From assembly GCA_938027685.1 (NCBI GenBank), contig CALJAM010000016.1, forward strand, positions 1 to 64,000: DNA of 64,000 nucleotides, read 5' to 3'. The stretch comes from an uncultured Bryobacteraceae bacterium (GTDB lineage: Bacteria > Acidobacteriota > Terriglobia > Bryobacterales > Bryobacteraceae). Positions 45,435 through 57,020 of the stretch are shown here, in pieces. The position numbers were made by a program, and so were the translations under genes. A model generated the notes under the pieces. It worked only from the letters and a program-made list of their open reading frames with translations, had not been told where the DNA came from and searched no databases. Position 1 is the first letter of the stretch. Each line of letters starts with the position of its first letter.

Positions 45435-46617
45435 TGTGGAACTCCAGCGAGCGAACCAATCGCGGGTCGCCGACCGGCAACAGGGCCCGGCCGCGCAACT
45501 GACGCCAGAACAGCAGCCCGACCGTGGAAGCGGCGGCTAGCAGCGTCGCGCCATCCAGCCAGTGCCAGCGGGGTCCGCTACGGTCCAGAGCCGGCATCAC
45601 CTGCCAGTACAGGTCCAGGTAATGGATCGCCAGCACCCAGGCAGCGACGAGGCCCAGCTGACGCAGATTCCGTTTTGACGCACGCGAGATCAAGGCGAAA
45701 AAGGGGGCTAGGAAATGCCCGAAGGCAAGCAGCAATGCCACAGGCAACCAGGCTCCCTGGGTGCGGGTGCGGAACCAAGCCGTTTCTTCGGGTAGGTTGG
45801 CGTACCAGATCAGCATGTACTGGGAAAAGGCAATGTAAGCCCAGAAAACAATCAGACCGAACAGCCACTTACCCAAATCGTGATAATGTTCGACGTGGAC
45901 TTCGCGCACGAGGTAACCTGCTCGACGCAGACCGAGAAGGATCAGGATGACGGCGGCCAAAAATCCCACGGCGCTGCCGCTGTAGAAATAGACGCCGAAA
46001 ACGGTCGAGTACCAGTGCGGCTCGAGCGACATGATCCAGTCGAAGGCGGCTACAGTGACCGTCAGCACCGTGAGAACCAGGCCGGCCGCGCTCAGCCGCG
46101 TTGGGGGGGCCAGGCGCGGGTTCTGGTCCTGCGCCCACGACCAGGTGCGCAGCAGGCGACTGAGCAGAGCCCATAGGAGCAGGATCGCAACCCCACGAAC
46201 TAGAAAGAAAGGCACGTTCAGGTACGCCTGTTTGCCTTGCAGCACGCTATCCGCGGCCACGGCTTCGTGGTGCGTCCATTCGTAAAGGCGGTGCAGGTTG
46301 AAGCCCACTGGAATGAAAAGTACGAAGGCCGCCGGCAACGCGCCCATAACGTTTTCGGCGATCCGCCGCAGGCTGACGCTCCATACGGCGCCGCTCAAAT
46401 GCTGCACCATCACGAAGAACAACGCGCCCAGGCCGAGCGACGTGACGAACAGAAAAGCCACGAGGTAGGAGAAAGCGAAGCGCTGCGGATCGGCGCCGAA
46501 GCCGGCCAAAGCGAGAAGCCAGCCTACGACCGCCGCGGTCGCCAGAAGGTTACGTCCCCGCCGCCAGCCGGCCTCGGTCAACGTAGAAGTTTCAAGAACC
46601 GCTATGGCCGTTCTCAC
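45427..46617 (-). CDS. actF: Alternative complex III subunit ActF (quinol oxidoreductase membrane subunit)
   Basis: The 396-residue membrane protein of about 10 helices belongs to the ActF family, related to NrfD/ActC. Typical parts are FVMVQHLSGAVWSVSLRRIAENV, LYEWTHHEAV and FAFSQYMLIWYANLPEET. ActF and ActC form the quinol-side membrane part of the complex. It overlaps actE by 4 and the small protein by 8 bases. Confidence 0.92.
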   Translation of the reverse strand: MRTAIAVLETSTLTEAGWRRGRNLLATAAVVGWLLALAGFGADPQRFAFSYLVAFLFVTSLGLGALFFVMVQHLSGAVWSVSLRRIAENVMGALPAAFVLFIPVGFNLHRLYEWTHHEAVAADSVLQGKQAYLNVPFFLVRGVAILLLWALLSRLLRTWSWAQDQNPRLAPPTRLSAAGLVLTVLTVTVAAFDWIMSLEPHWYSTVFGVYFYSGSAVGFLAAVILILLGLRRAGYLVREVHVEHYHDLGKWLFGLIVFWAYIAFSQYMLIWYANLPEETAWFRTRTQGAWLPVALLLAFGHFLAPFFALISRASKRNLRQLGLVAAWVLAIHYLDLYWQVMPALDRSGPRWHWLDGATLLAAASTVGLLFWRQLRGRALLPVGDPRLVRSLEFHNV

Positions 46618-47168
46618 CGTAGTTGATCCCGTAGTTCATCCGGCACGTCGGCCGGCGTAGCGCTCGCGGCGCGCTGCAGCGCGCGCACGTAGGCGACGAT
46701 GGCCCAGCGGTCGTGCTCAGGAATCTGATAGCGGTAGGCCGGCATGGTCCGCCTACCATTAGTGATGACCTCGAAGAGTTCCCGGTCGCTAACTTCCCGG
46801 AGCCTGGTTTCCCGCAGGTCGCCCGCCGGCCAGCTTCCGCGCAGGGCCACAATACCCCGCCCGGCGCCGGTGCGGTCGTGGCAAGGTGCGCAATAAATAT
46901 CGAAGCGCTCACGCCCGCGCTCGAGCGTCTGCATCGTCCAGGGCAGAGGGCTGCTCTGAGCCTGGGAAAGCTCCGACAGAGCGCCTCGCGCGACCGTACC
47001 GGGAACGGGCGGCCGCGACATGCGCCGGTCCGCAAACAGCGGTGTTTCGCCCTGCACGCGGAAGCGCGGCTGCCGATCCATGTCGGGGATGATTTCAATG
47101 GGCGGCTTCCGCGACGTACGGCTGCAGCCCAGCAGCGCCAAGGCCAACGCGATGGCCGCGATCCTCAT
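46614..47168 (-). CDS. actE: Alternative complex III subunit ActE (mono-heme cytochrome c lipoprotein)
   Basis: The 184-residue protein starts with a lipobox (LALALLGCS) and has a single heme motif CAPCH in YCAPCHDRTGAGRG with a distal Met (TMPAYRYQIPEHDRWAIVAY). It is the electron exit of alternative complex III toward the oxidase. The ATG at 47168 overlaps the actD stop by 4 bases. Confidence 0.93.
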   Translation of the reverse strand: MRIAAIALALALLGCSRTSRKPPIEIIPDMDRQPRFRVQGETPLFADRRMSRPPVPGTVARGALSELSQAQSSPLPWTMQTLERGRERFDIYCAPCHDRTGAGRGIVALRGSWPAGDLRETRLREVSDRELFEVITNGRRTMPAYRYQIPEHDRWAIVAYVRALQRAASATPADVPDELRDQLR

Positions 47169-47715
47169 TCGGCCTCCAACACCTGGATGTGCTCGCCGCC
47201 CGTGGCGCGCAGGGCCTCGGAGGCCTGAACCGCATCGAACCGCTCGCCGTCGTTTTCGACCACCAGCACGAAGCGGTCGTCGGTGACGGCGGGATACCGG
47301 GGATGTGCGAAAACCGGGTGATGGAAGCGCGGCAATCCGTTCAGCGCCAGCATCCCGAGCACGGCCGCGAAAGAAGCCAGCAACACCGCCAGTTCGAAGG
47401 CGACCGGGACGGAAGGTTCCACCGCGAAGAAAGGCTTGCCCCCCACGACCAGCGGATAACTGACGGCCCCCGTCCACCACTGCAGAAGAAACGCCGCTGA
47501 TGCGCCCGTCACGCCGGCGACGAGGGCAGCCCAACCCAAGGGTGAACGCCGTATGCCGAGCGCTTCGGCGAGGCCGTGGACGGGGAAGGGCGACAGAACG
47601 TCGAGCTTCCGGTACCCACGCTCGCGCAACGCTCGTACCGCTGCGAGTAACTCCTCGGCATCTTCGAATTCCGCCGCCACCCCGTAGATGCCGCCGATCC
47701 GTTCCGTGGATTGAC

Positions 47716-47719
<4 letters not shown>
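47165..47719 (-). CDS. actD: Alternative complex III subunit ActD (DUF3341)
   Basis: The 184-residue protein matches DUF3341/Act[22 protein letters not shown] at the start, two central helices ([20 protein letters not shown] and [20 protein letters not shown]), and a C-terminal [15 protein letters not shown] segment. It overlaps actC and actE by 4 bases each. Confidence 0.92.
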
Positions 47720-49074
<1,355 letters not shown>

Positions 49075-49077
49075 ATG

Positions 49078-51978
49078 CTAGCTGCCCTCCTCCGCGGCGA
49101 GCTCGGGATTGGGATTGCGCAAGCGGGCCAGGTAACTGGTCCGGGGGCGTGTGTTCAAGGAAGCCAGCAGCGAGTAATTGCGCGGATCCCGCTTCAGCCG
49201 CGAAACGCGGCTGTCAGGGTCGTTCACGTCGCCGAAGACGATCGCCTGCGCGGGACAAGTCTGCTGGCAGGCGGTCAGGATCTCGCCGTCGCGCAAGGGG
49301 CGGCCTTCGGCCTTGGCCTGAACCTTCTTTTCCTCGATGCGCTGCACGCAGTACGTGCATTTCTCCATGACCCCGCGCATGCGCACCGTCACGTCGGGGT
49401 TGTAGACCATCTTTTCCACTTCCTGCAACCCCTTGTGGTAGTCGAGGAAGTTGAACCGTCGCACCTTATACGGGCAGTTGTTCGCGCAGTAACGCGTACC
49501 GATGCAGCGGTTGTAAGCCATGTCGTTGAGGCCTTCCGGACTGTGGTTGGTGGCGGCCACGGGACAGACGGTTTCGCAAGGCGCCAACTCGCAGTGCTGA
49601 CAGGCGACGGGCTGCCATGCGATCTGCGGATCGTCCGGTTCGCCCACGAAGTAACGGTCCAGGCGGATCCAGTGCATTTCGCGGCCTCGCCGCACCTGGT
49701 CCTTGCCGACGATGGGGATGTTGTTCTCGGCCTGGCAGGCCAGCACGCAGGCGTTGCACCCGATGCAGGCGTTCAGGTCCACCACCATGCCCCACTGGTG
49801 GCCCTGACTGTAACTGTGTTCTCTGAACAGCGAGAAGGCGTCGACCTTACCGTCAGGCTTGCGGGCGAAATCCGGCTGCGCGCGAAACTCTTCCAGCGTC
49901 GCCTCGCGCACCAGCGGACGGCCCTCCATACTGTGGTGCTCCTGCGTGGTGACCAGCGGGTACCGCCGCCCGGTCTTGCGCACCTGGAGGCCTCTCAGAA
50001 AGCCCTGCGTGTTGAGCGTGCGCAGCGGATAGGGATTGTGGCCCACGCGGTTTCCCACACGGCCGCAGCGCGTTCGGCCATAACCGAGTGCGATGGAGAC
50101 GGCGCCGTCGGCGTGCCCGGGTAGGATCCACACCGGGGCGGCGATGCGCCGACCGCCGGCCTCCAGCTCCACCACGTCGCCGCTCTCTACCCTCAGGCTG
50201 CGTGCCGTGGCCGGGCTCATGCAGGCCGCGTTGTCCCATGTCAATTTGGTGATGGGATCGGGCGCTTCCTGAAGCCAGCCGTTGTTGGCGAAACGGCCGT
50301 CGTAAGTCGACGAGCTGGGATGAAACTGCAGTTCCAGGTCCTCGCTTTTGCCGGGAGCCTGCGCGAGCAGGGCCTGGAGTCGGCGAGGATCCGGCGAGAC
50401 CGCCACCGCGCGAAATTCCGTTCCGGAAATCACGCCGTCATGCAACGCCTGCGCCCAAGCGCGCTCGGCTTCCCGTCCCTTCCACTGCCGGAGCCAGTAT
50501 TGCCGAACGATGTCGTAACTACGACGCTGTGGATAGTCGGCGAGCAAGGCAATAACTTCTGCTGCCGTCCTGCCGCCGAACAGGGGCGCGATCGTGGGCT
50601 GTTGAATGGCGGCCGTTCCGTCGGCCGCGCGCCCGTCTCCCCAGGACTCCAGGTAGTGCGCTTCGGGCAGATGCCACGTCGCCAGTGCCGCCGTTTCGTC
50701 CGGTTCCTGTCCGAGGTGGATCGTCAGGGGCACGCGCCTCATCAGGTCGGCGAATGCAACGTCGGCCGGAGCGTTGTAGACGGGATTGGCGCCCAGTATG
50801 ACCAACGTCTTTACCTCGCCCGCTTCGGCCTCTTCAGCCAGCCTTTGAAGCCCTTCCGCGCCCGTTCTGACCACCGGCTCCGTGTAGTAGACGGTTCGCC
50901 CGGCGTTGCCCAGTTCGTAATTGATCCAGTGCACAAGGGCATGGACGGATGCGGGTTGGCGCGGCCCGGCCAAAACGAGGCAGCGCCCGCGGTGACGCTC
51001 GAGATCGCGCACGATTGCGGTAAGCCATTTCGGCGCGCCCGGGTCCGGAGCCTTGAGGCCGCCCAGCCCCAGCTGTCGCGAAAGGTAACGCGCGACCTCG
51101 CCGACCTCGCTCGGACGCGCCCGCCAACGATGGTCGGCATTGGCGCCGGTGAGCGAGTAGCCGGTCTCGACAACGTAGAGGCGGTTCATCGAGTCGGCCC
51201 GACGCCGCTCCGCGTACTGCCGGATCCATACGGGCGCAAGGCAATCCAAGCCGAGAAAGTCCGCATCGAGCGAAACGATGACGTCCGCCTGATCGAAGCG
51301 ATACTGCGGCTGCAGGGGGCGGCCGAAAGCCAGTTCGGCGCCGGCCGCCTCCGCCTCCCGCCCCAGCGGCTCATATTCGATCCAGCGGGCGGCCGGGAAA
51401 CGCTCGAGAAGGAAAGCCCGCAAATCCGCCAGCGACGGGGAGCCGATCGCCCCGCTCACGACGCGCAGGCCCTCGCCTTTGCCGGCGGCCTTCATGTGAG
51501 AGGCGATGAACGCCTCGAATTCCTCCCAGCTTGAACGGCGTCCCACCCGCAGAACGGCACGCGAGCGGTCGGGATCGTAGAGACTGAGCACGGAAGCCTG
51601 GACGAACGCGGTGGCGGCGCCGCGGCTGGCCGGATGTTCGGGGTTGCCCTCGATCTTGGTCGGGCGGCCTTCGTGCGTCTCCACCAGTACGCCGGTCGAG
51701 AGTCCGCCTAGCGTCATGATGCTGGCGTAGTACAGCGGTCGGCCGGGAACGTAACCCTCCACCCCCTTGCTGAAAGGCAGAATTCTTTCCTCCGGGCGGC
51801 GGCAAGCAGTCAAGCCGGCCAAACCGAAGGAAGCCGCCATCAGCTTCAGCAGCGCGCGTCGTGAACCGACCCACTCCGAGGCATGTTCCGGGAATTCCCG
51901 CTCGAGCCATCGGCGAAACTCCGGATCGCCTGCGGCCTCGCTAAGACTGCGCCAATACTTGCGTGCGTGTTCGCTCAT
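49078..51978 (-). CDS. actB: Alternative complex III subunit ActB (fused MoCo-like and Fe-S protein)
   Basis: The 966-residue protein has a Tat signal ([21 protein letters not shown], near residue 45-66), a large molybdopterin-oxidoreductase-like region that in this family carries no cofactor (about 70-700), and a ferredoxin-like Fe-S domain at about 730-930. The iron-sulfur motifs are [57 protein letters not shown] and CTYCVQR...ACQQTCP, enough for three [4Fe-4S] and one [3Fe-4S] cluster. The ATG at 51978 was chosen; it overlaps the actA stop by 4 bases. Length is normal for the fused form. Confidence 0.96.
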   Translation of the reverse strand: MSEHARKYWRSLSEAAGDPEFRRWLEREFPEHASEWVGSRRALLKLMAASFGLAGLTACRRPEERILPFSKGVEGYVPGRPLYYASIMTLGGLSTGVLVETHEGRPTKIEGNPEHPASRGAATAFVQASVLSLYDPDRSRAVLRVGRRSSWEEFEAFIASHMKAAGKGEGLRVVSGAIGSPSLADLRAFLLERFPAARWIEYEPLGREAEAAGAELAFGRPLQPQYRFDQADVIVSLDADFLGLDCLAPVWIRQYAERRRADSMNRLYVVETGYSLTGANADHRWRARPSEVGEVARYLSRQLGLGGLKAPDPGAPKWLTAIVRDLERHRGRCLVLAGPRQPASVHALVHWINYELGNAGRTVYYTEPVVRTGAEGLQRLAEEAEAGEVKTLVILGANPVYNAPADVAFADLMRRVPLTIHLGQEPDETAALATWHLPEAHYLESWGDGRAADGTAAIQQPTIAPLFGGRTAAEVIALLADYPQRRSYDIVRQYWLRQWKGREAERAWAQALHDGVISGTEFRAVAVSPDPRRLQALLAQAPGKSEDLELQFHPSSSTYDGRFANNGWLQEAPDPITKLTWDNAACMSPATARSLRVESGDVVELEAGGRRIAAPVWILPGHADGAVSIALGYGRTRCGRVGNRVGHNPYPLRTLNTQGFLRGLQVRKTGRRYPLVTTQEHHSMEGRPLVREATLEEFRAQPDFARKPDGKVDAFSLFREHSYSQGHQWGMVVDLNACIGCNACVLACQAENNIPIVGKDQVRRGREMHWIRLDRYFVGEPDDPQIAWQPVACQHCELAPCETVCPVAATNHSPEGLNDMAYNRCIGTRYCANNCPYKVRRFNFLDYHKGLQEVEKMVYNPDVTVRMRGVMEKCTYCVQRIEEKKVQAKAEGRPLRDGEILTACQQTCPAQAIVFGDVNDPDSRVSRLKRDPRNYSLLASLNTRPRTSYLARLRNPNPELAAEEGS

Positions 51979-52619
51979 CGGTGACAGGCCGAACAATTCG
52001 TAGGCGGCTTGATCCCTCGCCGCGCCATCAGCTCGCGGCCGATCTCGGTCGGGTCACGATCCGGCTGCCAGTCCAGACGCGTGACCAGCTCCGGCGGACG
52101 CAACGACGGCGCCGGATTGCGGTGACAATCCAAACACCAGGCCATGCTCAGCGGCTGGACCTGCCGAACCTCAACCATCTGGTCCACCCTCCCGTGGCAG
52201 CTCACGCAACTGACCCCGGCCAGCACGTGGGCCCGGTGGTTGAAGTGGACGTAGTCCGGAAGACGATGGATGCGCACCCAGTTCACGGGCTGCCCGGTCT
52301 CGTAACTCTCGCGAATTTTTGCCAAACGCGGACTGTCTTTCTTGACGCGAGCGTGGCAGTTCATGCAAACTTCGCTCGGCGGGATGCCCGCGTGAGCCGA
52401 TTGCTCGACGCCGATGTGGCAGTAACGACAATCCATGCCCAAATTCCCGGCATGCAGCTTATGGCTGTAAGCCACCGGCTGTATGGGCGAGTAACCCACC
52501 TCGGTGTACTGGGGACGGCTCACGAATGCAAATAACGTTATCCCGCCCAAAAGAACTAGCAGAAATAGTAAAAAAAAGATCCTAAAATACCTGTCTACCT
52601 GCTTTTCGAAAAGCTGCAT
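51975..52619 (-). CDS. actA: Alternative complex III subunit ActA (pentaheme cytochrome c)
   Basis: The 214-residue protein has one N-terminal membrane helix (IFFLLFLLVLLGGITLFAF) and five CxxCH heme motifs: CRYCH, CMNCH, CVSCH, CLDCH and CSACH. This is the pentaheme subunit that takes electrons from ActB or the quinol site. It is the first gene of the twelve-gene operon and follows the promoter at 52644-52673. Confidence 0.95.
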   Translation of the reverse strand: MQLFEKQVDRYFRIFFLLFLLVLLGGITLFAFVSRPQYTEVGYSPIQPVAYSHKLHAGNLGMDCRYCHIGVEQSAHAGIPPSEVCMNCHARVKKDSPRLAKIRESYETGQPVNWVRIHRLPDYVHFNHRAHVLAGVSCVSCHGRVDQMVEVRQVQPLSMAWCLDCHRNPAPSLRPPELVTRLDWQPDRDPTEIGRELMARRGIKPPTNCSACHR

Positions 52620-52643
52620 CCTGACTCACGGTTCTCATGAGCA

Positions 52644-52673
52644 ATTAGAACAGCGGTGCCGCTGCCGCGTCAA
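52644..52673 (-). promoter_or_regulatory. Promoter of the act-cta operon
   Basis: On the minus strand TTGACG (52673-52668) and TCTAAT (52649-52644) are 18 bases apart. Each matches the sigma-70 consensus in five of six bases. The 5' leader is about 18 bases to the ATG at 52619. Confidence 0.65.
52651..52664. promoter_or_regulatory. Palindrome between -35 and -10 of the act-cta promoter
   Basis: CAGCGG-TG-CCGCTG is a perfect inverted repeat of two 6-base arms and sits wholly inside the spacer of the act promoter. A protein bound here would block or shape RNA polymerase binding, as repressors and MerR-type activators do. Confidence 0.4.
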
Positions 52674-52814
52674 TCCGCTAGTGATATAGATGCTCGCTCC
52701 CCGGCCGAGTCGCAAGCATTCGGACCGGATTCCCCGATTCGTCCTCTGCTATAGTGGGACGCCCGTGGTCGCTCGCGCCAAGCGGTCCGCCACGGGGAGG
52801 ACGCAGAGGTGAGA

Positions 52815-55049
52815 ATGGTATTGATTCTGACCTTGGCCGTTGGGGCTTGGGCGGCGGAGCTGGCCCGCTGGGAAGCCACGGGACTCTCCCGCGGCCTGGA
52901 ACTCGTCGAGGGAGAGCGTGCCCAGTACGCATGGGAGGGTGCAGGCCCGGCCCGTGTGGCAGTGGTCCGGCCGGTGAAAGACTACTTTCATCGCGCCGCC
53001 TTTTTGCTTCGCTGCCGCGACGCTTTCGCCGGACCCATCTGGCTGGTTCTCGAGCACCCGGATCGCGGTTACGGCTTGATCAGTGTCGGCGGGCGGGGTG
53101 TGACCGTGCGAAGGCAGTCCAACATCTCGCGTCTGAATACTCGCAAGCCGCGCCGGGCGGTCTTCGAGTTGGGTGCGTTGGGTGCAGGCGCGGAGATCAG
53201 GATCGAGGGGCTGGATCGCCTGCGGTCGGCCGCGCTCCTCGACGCGGAACCGCCTCAACAGAGGCCCCCGCTGGTGGAACCGGCTTTACGGCTCTCACGG
53301 CCCGTGCAACTGGTGACGACCGCGGGCGCCGACGCTGCGCGTCCCGAAGAGCTGCCCCGCGCTTTGGAGAGCCTGCGCGAGCTGCTGCCGCTGGCCCGCG
53401 CCTTGGGCTTTAACGGCATCGAGAGCTACGTGAAATGGGATTTCGTGGAGCGCTCGCCCGGAGTCTTCGACTGGAGCTACTACGACGCCGTAGTTGCGGA
53501 GATCGAGCGCCACGGCCTGCGCTGGTTCCCGCTGCTGATCGTCGGCTCGGCCTACACCTTGCCCGAATGGTTCTACCACTCGCCGGAGAACCGCGGGTTT
53601 GTCTGTCTGGAGCATCGGCTGCGCAACGACATCCAGTCGATCTTCTGCAACCACCAGGCACGGTATGTCCGCCGCTTTCTCGAGGAGTTCGGCAAACACT
53701 ACGGCGGCCGCAAGGTCCTGCTCGGCATTCGGCTCGGGCCCAGCGGCAACTACGGGGAGGCACAGTATCCGGCGCGCGGCGATTGGGGTTGGCGTGGACG
53801 GCCCATCCACACGCACATCGGCTACTGGGCGGGAGATCCCTGCGCCAAACCGCACTTCCAGAACTGGCTGAGGCAACGCTATAGCCGCATCGAAAAACTC
53901 AATCAGAGCTGGCAGGAAAACTACGGTTCCTTCATGGAGATCGAACCCTTCCTGCCGCTGACGGCGCTGACCCGGCGCAAGCGTCTGGACTTTGCCGACT
54001 GGTACATGGGCGCCATGAGCGAGTGGTGCCGACAGTGGGCGGAGTGGGCTCGCGCGGCCCTTCCCGATGCCGTGATTCATCAGTCTTCCGGTGGATGGGG
54101 GCCGGTGGAGATCGGCACCGACTACACGCACCAGGCACGCACCATGGCGCGCCTGAAGGGCGGTATCCGTCTGACGAACGAGAGCGACAACTTCGCGCAG
54201 AACTTCGCTATCACGCGCATGGCGTCCTCGGCGGCGCGCTACTACGGAGCGGCTTTGGGCTACGAACCTGGCGGGTTCGGCAGTGCGAGGGGCGTGGCGG
54301 CCCGGCTCTTCAACATGATCACGAACGGCGGCGAGCACCTGTTCTTTTACCACGCCAACCTCTGCGGCAACGACCAGGCGATCGAGGCGTGGCTCGCGCA
54401 CGCGCCTTTGCTCGATCGACGCGCCGCACCCTTGATCGACGTCGCCGCCTTCTACCCGGACGCCACGATCAAACTGGACGATGAGACCATCCGCTACCTT
54501 TGGGCCTCGGCGTTCCTCACTCGCGCGGAGGCGATGCGCTCGACCCTGGACTTTGATTACGTCAGCGAGCCCATGATCGAGGATGGCGCTCTCGACCGCT
54601 ATCGGGTCTTGATCTTCCTCTGGGGCTACGTCACCGAGAAGTCCGTGCTGGAACGAATCGCCGAGTGGGTGGACCGGGGCGGGATCCTTATCTATCCTGA
54701 GCGTCCGCGCGGGCTGCTGGAAACCGTCGAGGGCGACAATTCCGTCGCGCGGCGCTGGAGGGAGGGTCAGACGGGCCGCGGCCGCGTGATCTTCTTCCGC
54801 GGCGATCCGGAGCCCGGCGAACCCTACGCCCGATTCGTACGCGAGCAGCTGCGAGCCTTAGACGTGCTGCGTCCGCCCGTCCGCCGCGCCCTCGCGATCG
54901 AGAAGCCGGCGTGGGTCTACTGGAGCGTGCTCGAGAACGGCTTGCTTGCGCTGCTGAACTTCGGAGACGACCCTGCGATCGTGCGGCTCGCCGACGGTCG
55001 TACCCTGCGGTTGGAGCCGTATACTTTCCGCTTCGAGCAGAGCTGGTGA
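52815..55049 (+). CDS. Secreted glycoside hydrolase-like protein (GH42-type barrel)
   Basis: The 744-residue protein has a signal peptide (MVLILTLAVGAWA). After a beta-rich N-terminal part, a TIM-barrel region of GH42/GH14-like type begins at about 190: GFNGIESYVKWDFVERSPGVFDWSYYD, with catalytic-acid candidate Glu in RLGPSGNYGEAQYP and a Glu in GIRLTNESDNFAQ as likely nucleophile. A Rossmann-like trimerisation/ATP-free domain and beta tail follow (YRVLIFLWGYVTEKSV). The substrate is unknown. I chose the ATG at 52815 (AGAGG just upstream); TATAGT at 52750-52755 may be the -10 box. Confidence 0.75.
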   Translation: MVLILTLAVGAWAAELARWEATGLSRGLELVEGERAQYAWEGAGPARVAVVRPVKDYFHRAAFLLRCRDAFAGPIWLVLEHPDRGYGLISVGGRGVTVRRQSNISRLNTRKPRRAVFELGALGAGAEIRIEGLDRLRSAALLDAEPPQQRPPLVEPALRLSRPVQLVTTAGADAARPEELPRALESLRELLPLARALGFNGIESYVKWDFVERSPGVFDWSYYDAVVAEIERHGLRWFPLLIVGSAYTLPEWFYHSPENRGFVCLEHRLRNDIQSIFCNHQARYVRRFLEEFGKHYGGRKVLLGIRLGPSGNYGEAQYPARGDWGWRGRPIHTHIGYWAGDPCAKPHFQNWLRQRYSRIEKLNQSWQENYGSFMEIEPFLPLTALTRRKRLDFADWYMGAMSEWCRQWAEWARAALPDAVIHQSSGGWGPVEIGTDYTHQARTMARLKGGIRLTNESDNFAQNFAITRMASSAARYYGAALGYEPGGFGSARGVAARLFNMITNGGEHLFFYHANLCGNDQAIEAWLAHAPLLDRRAAPLIDVAAFYPDATIKLDDETIRYLWASAFLTRAEAMRSTLDFDYVSEPMIEDGALDRYRVLIFLWGYVTEKSVLERIAEWVDRGGILIYPERPRGLLETVEGDNSVARRWREGQTGRGRVIFFRGDPEPGEPYARFVREQLRALDVLRPPVRRALAIEKPAWVYWSVLENGLLALLNFGDDPAIVRLADGRTLRLEPYTFRFEQSW

Positions 55050-55097
55050 GCCGAGCCGGTTGCGGCTGCGCGCGCCGATCTGCGACACTCGGGTTTC

Positions 55098-55919
55098 ATG
55101 CCGGTGCAGTGCCGCGTCGTCGGGCCGGCGGCCGCGGTGATCGCGCTCCTGGCCCTCGCCGCCCGAGCGGCGGTTCAGGACCCCCCGCCGGCCGGTCAAT
55201 CGCCGAGGGCCGTGCCCCAGCACGAGGAGCTTTTCTATCGTGCGGAATGGCGGTTGGTGCATGCCGGAAACGTGCGCTTGAGCTGGGGTCCTGCCGGTGA
55301 GAACGGCGGTTGGAGGGCGCAGCTCAGGCTGCAGTCGGCCGGCTTGGTTTCGCGGCTGTACCGGGTGGACAACGAGTACGTGGCCTTCTTGGACGCAGCT
55401 CTTTGCGTCACCAGTTCCACTCTGCGTGCCAACGAAGGACGCAAACACCGCGAGATCCTTGTCCATTTCGACGGAGCCGCCGGAAAGGCCGGCTACCTTG
55501 AACGCGATCCCGTGCGCGACGTCGTGGTGGCCGCGCACGAAATCGACATTCCGGCCTGCGTGCACGACGTGGTGGGTGGCCTTTACCGCCTGCGAGCGAT
55601 GCGCGTCGAACCAGGGCAGGTCGTCTACCTGCCCATCAGCGACGGTAAGAAAAGCGTCTCTGCCCGCGTCGAGGCCCAGCAGCGCGAAACGATCCGCATC
55701 GGCGATACGACTTATCAGACGATTCGCTACGAGGCGTTCCTCTTCAATAACGTGCTCTATAGGCGCTCGGGACGGCTGTTCGTCTGGCTCACCGACGACG
55801 AGCGTCGCCTGCCGGTGCAGATCCGCGTGCGCCTGCCGTTTTACATCGGCACGGTCACGCTCGAGCTGCGGCCGGGACGCGGCGGCGGAGCCGAATCTTC
55901 CTCCGGGGGAAGCCCATGA
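55098..55919 (+). CDS. Exported DUF3108 protein
   Basis: The 273-residue protein has a signal peptide (VIALLALAARA) and a DUF3108 beta-sandwich: EELFYRAEWRLVHAGNVRLS at the start, VDNEYVAFLDA, and the last strand RRLPVQIRVRLPFYIGTVTLEL. These proteins are envelope-associated with unknown function, often next to envelope biogenesis genes. The last codons overlap the next gene by 4 bases (ATGA). Confidence 0.83.
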   Translation: MPVQCRVVGPAAAVIALLALAARAAVQDPPPAGQSPRAVPQHEELFYRAEWRLVHAGNVRLSWGPAGENGGWRAQLRLQSAGLVSRLYRVDNEYVAFLDAALCVTSSTLRANEGRKHREILVHFDGAAGKAGYLERDPVRDVVVAAHEIDIPACVHDVVGGLYRLRAMRVEPGQVVYLPISDGKKSVSARVEAQQRETIRIGDTTYQTIRYEAFLFNNVLYRRSGRLFVWLTDDERRLPVQIRVRLPFYIGTVTLELRPGRGGGAESSSGGSP

Positions 55920-56974
55920 GGACCGGCTTGGTTTGTGCACTCGGCTGCTTGCTTGCTTTGGGCCTCACCGCCCAGGAACGGGCGCCGATGAGCAATCGGG
56001 AGGTACTGGCGACGTGCGAGCGCGCCGCCAACCTCGTCGAATCCACTGCCACCGCAGCGCCGGATCTGGTGCGCGCCAGCGCGCCGTTGGCCGAGAACGT
56101 CCGGCAGGCGTGCCTGAGCCTCCGCAACGTCTCGCCGCAACACGCGCTGCCGACCTACACGCTGCTCACCAACCTGCGTGCCTATCTGGCCCTGGCCGAC
56201 GCTCTGCCCAAGCCGCAGCCCGTCAATGCCGAGGCCCTGAAACAACTTGGCGAGCTTAGGGACCTGACCGTTCGTTGGGAAACGCATTTCACCGCTCTGC
56301 TCGAACAGAAGGAGTTCCTCCTACGCCATCCCGATCGCGATAACCTGCGCCGCTACGCCGAGGCCAACCGCAAGCTCGGACCGCCGCAGCCGGGGAACCC
56401 GCGCGTGGTCTTCCTCGGCGACTCGATCACCGACGGCTGGCGGCTCAATGAGTATTTCCCCGGACGCGACTTCGTCAATCGGGGCATTAGCGGGCAGATC
56501 ACCGGTGAAATGCTGGGCCGCATGAAAGCTGATGTGATCGACCTCAAACCGGCGGCCGTACTCGTCCTGGCGGGTACCAACGACATCGCTCGCGGCGTCG
56601 AGCTGACTACCATCCAGAACAACCTCACCATGATCGCCGATCTGGCCGAGTTTCATGGCATCAAGCCGCTTTTCGCTTCCCTGCTGCCGGTCAGCGATTA
56701 CCACAAGGATAAGAACCCGGCCTTTGAACAGACGCGCCGCCGGCCGCCGGAACTGATCCGTCGGCTGAACGATTGGATAAAGGACTTCTGCCGCCGACGT
56801 AACTTCGTTTACGTCGACTATTACTCGCACATGGTGGACGGTGCGGGATACCTCAAGGCAGAGCTCGCTGACGATGGTCTGCATCCGAACGCCGCCGGCT
56901 ACCGTCTGATGGCGCCTGTGGCTCTCGAGGCGATCGAGAAAGCACTGGCCCCGGCCGCCCGGCGCAGGCGCTGA
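55916..56974 (+). CDS. Secreted SGNH/GDSL hydrolase
   Basis: The 352-residue protein has a signal peptide, a helical N-terminal part (about 25-150) and an SGNH domain. Block I is FLGDSITDGW with Ser170; block II is NRGISGQ, block III AGTND, and the catalytic Asp/His are in DDGLHPNAAGYR. Such enzymes are esterases, often acting on O-acetylated glycans. The start overlaps the DUF3108 stop by 4 bases. Confidence 0.87.
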   Translation: MRTGLVCALGCLLALGLTAQERAPMSNREVLATCERAANLVESTATAAPDLVRASAPLAENVRQACLSLRNVSPQHALPTYTLLTNLRAYLALADALPKPQPVNAEALKQLGELRDLTVRWETHFTALLEQKEFLLRHPDRDNLRRYAEANRKLGPPQPGNPRVVFLGDSITDGWRLNEYFPGRDFVNRGISGQITGEMLGRMKADVIDLKPAAVLVLAGTNDIARGVELTTIQNNLTMIADLAEFHGIKPLFASLLPVSDYHKDKNPAFEQTRRRPPELIRRLNDWIKDFCRRRNFVYVDYYSHMVDGAGYLKAELADDGLHPNAAGYRLMAPVALEAIEKALAPAARRRR

Positions 56975-57020
56975 GGCGCCCGGGCAGCGCGGCCCGCCGC
57001 AAATGCGCCAGAATGAAAGT

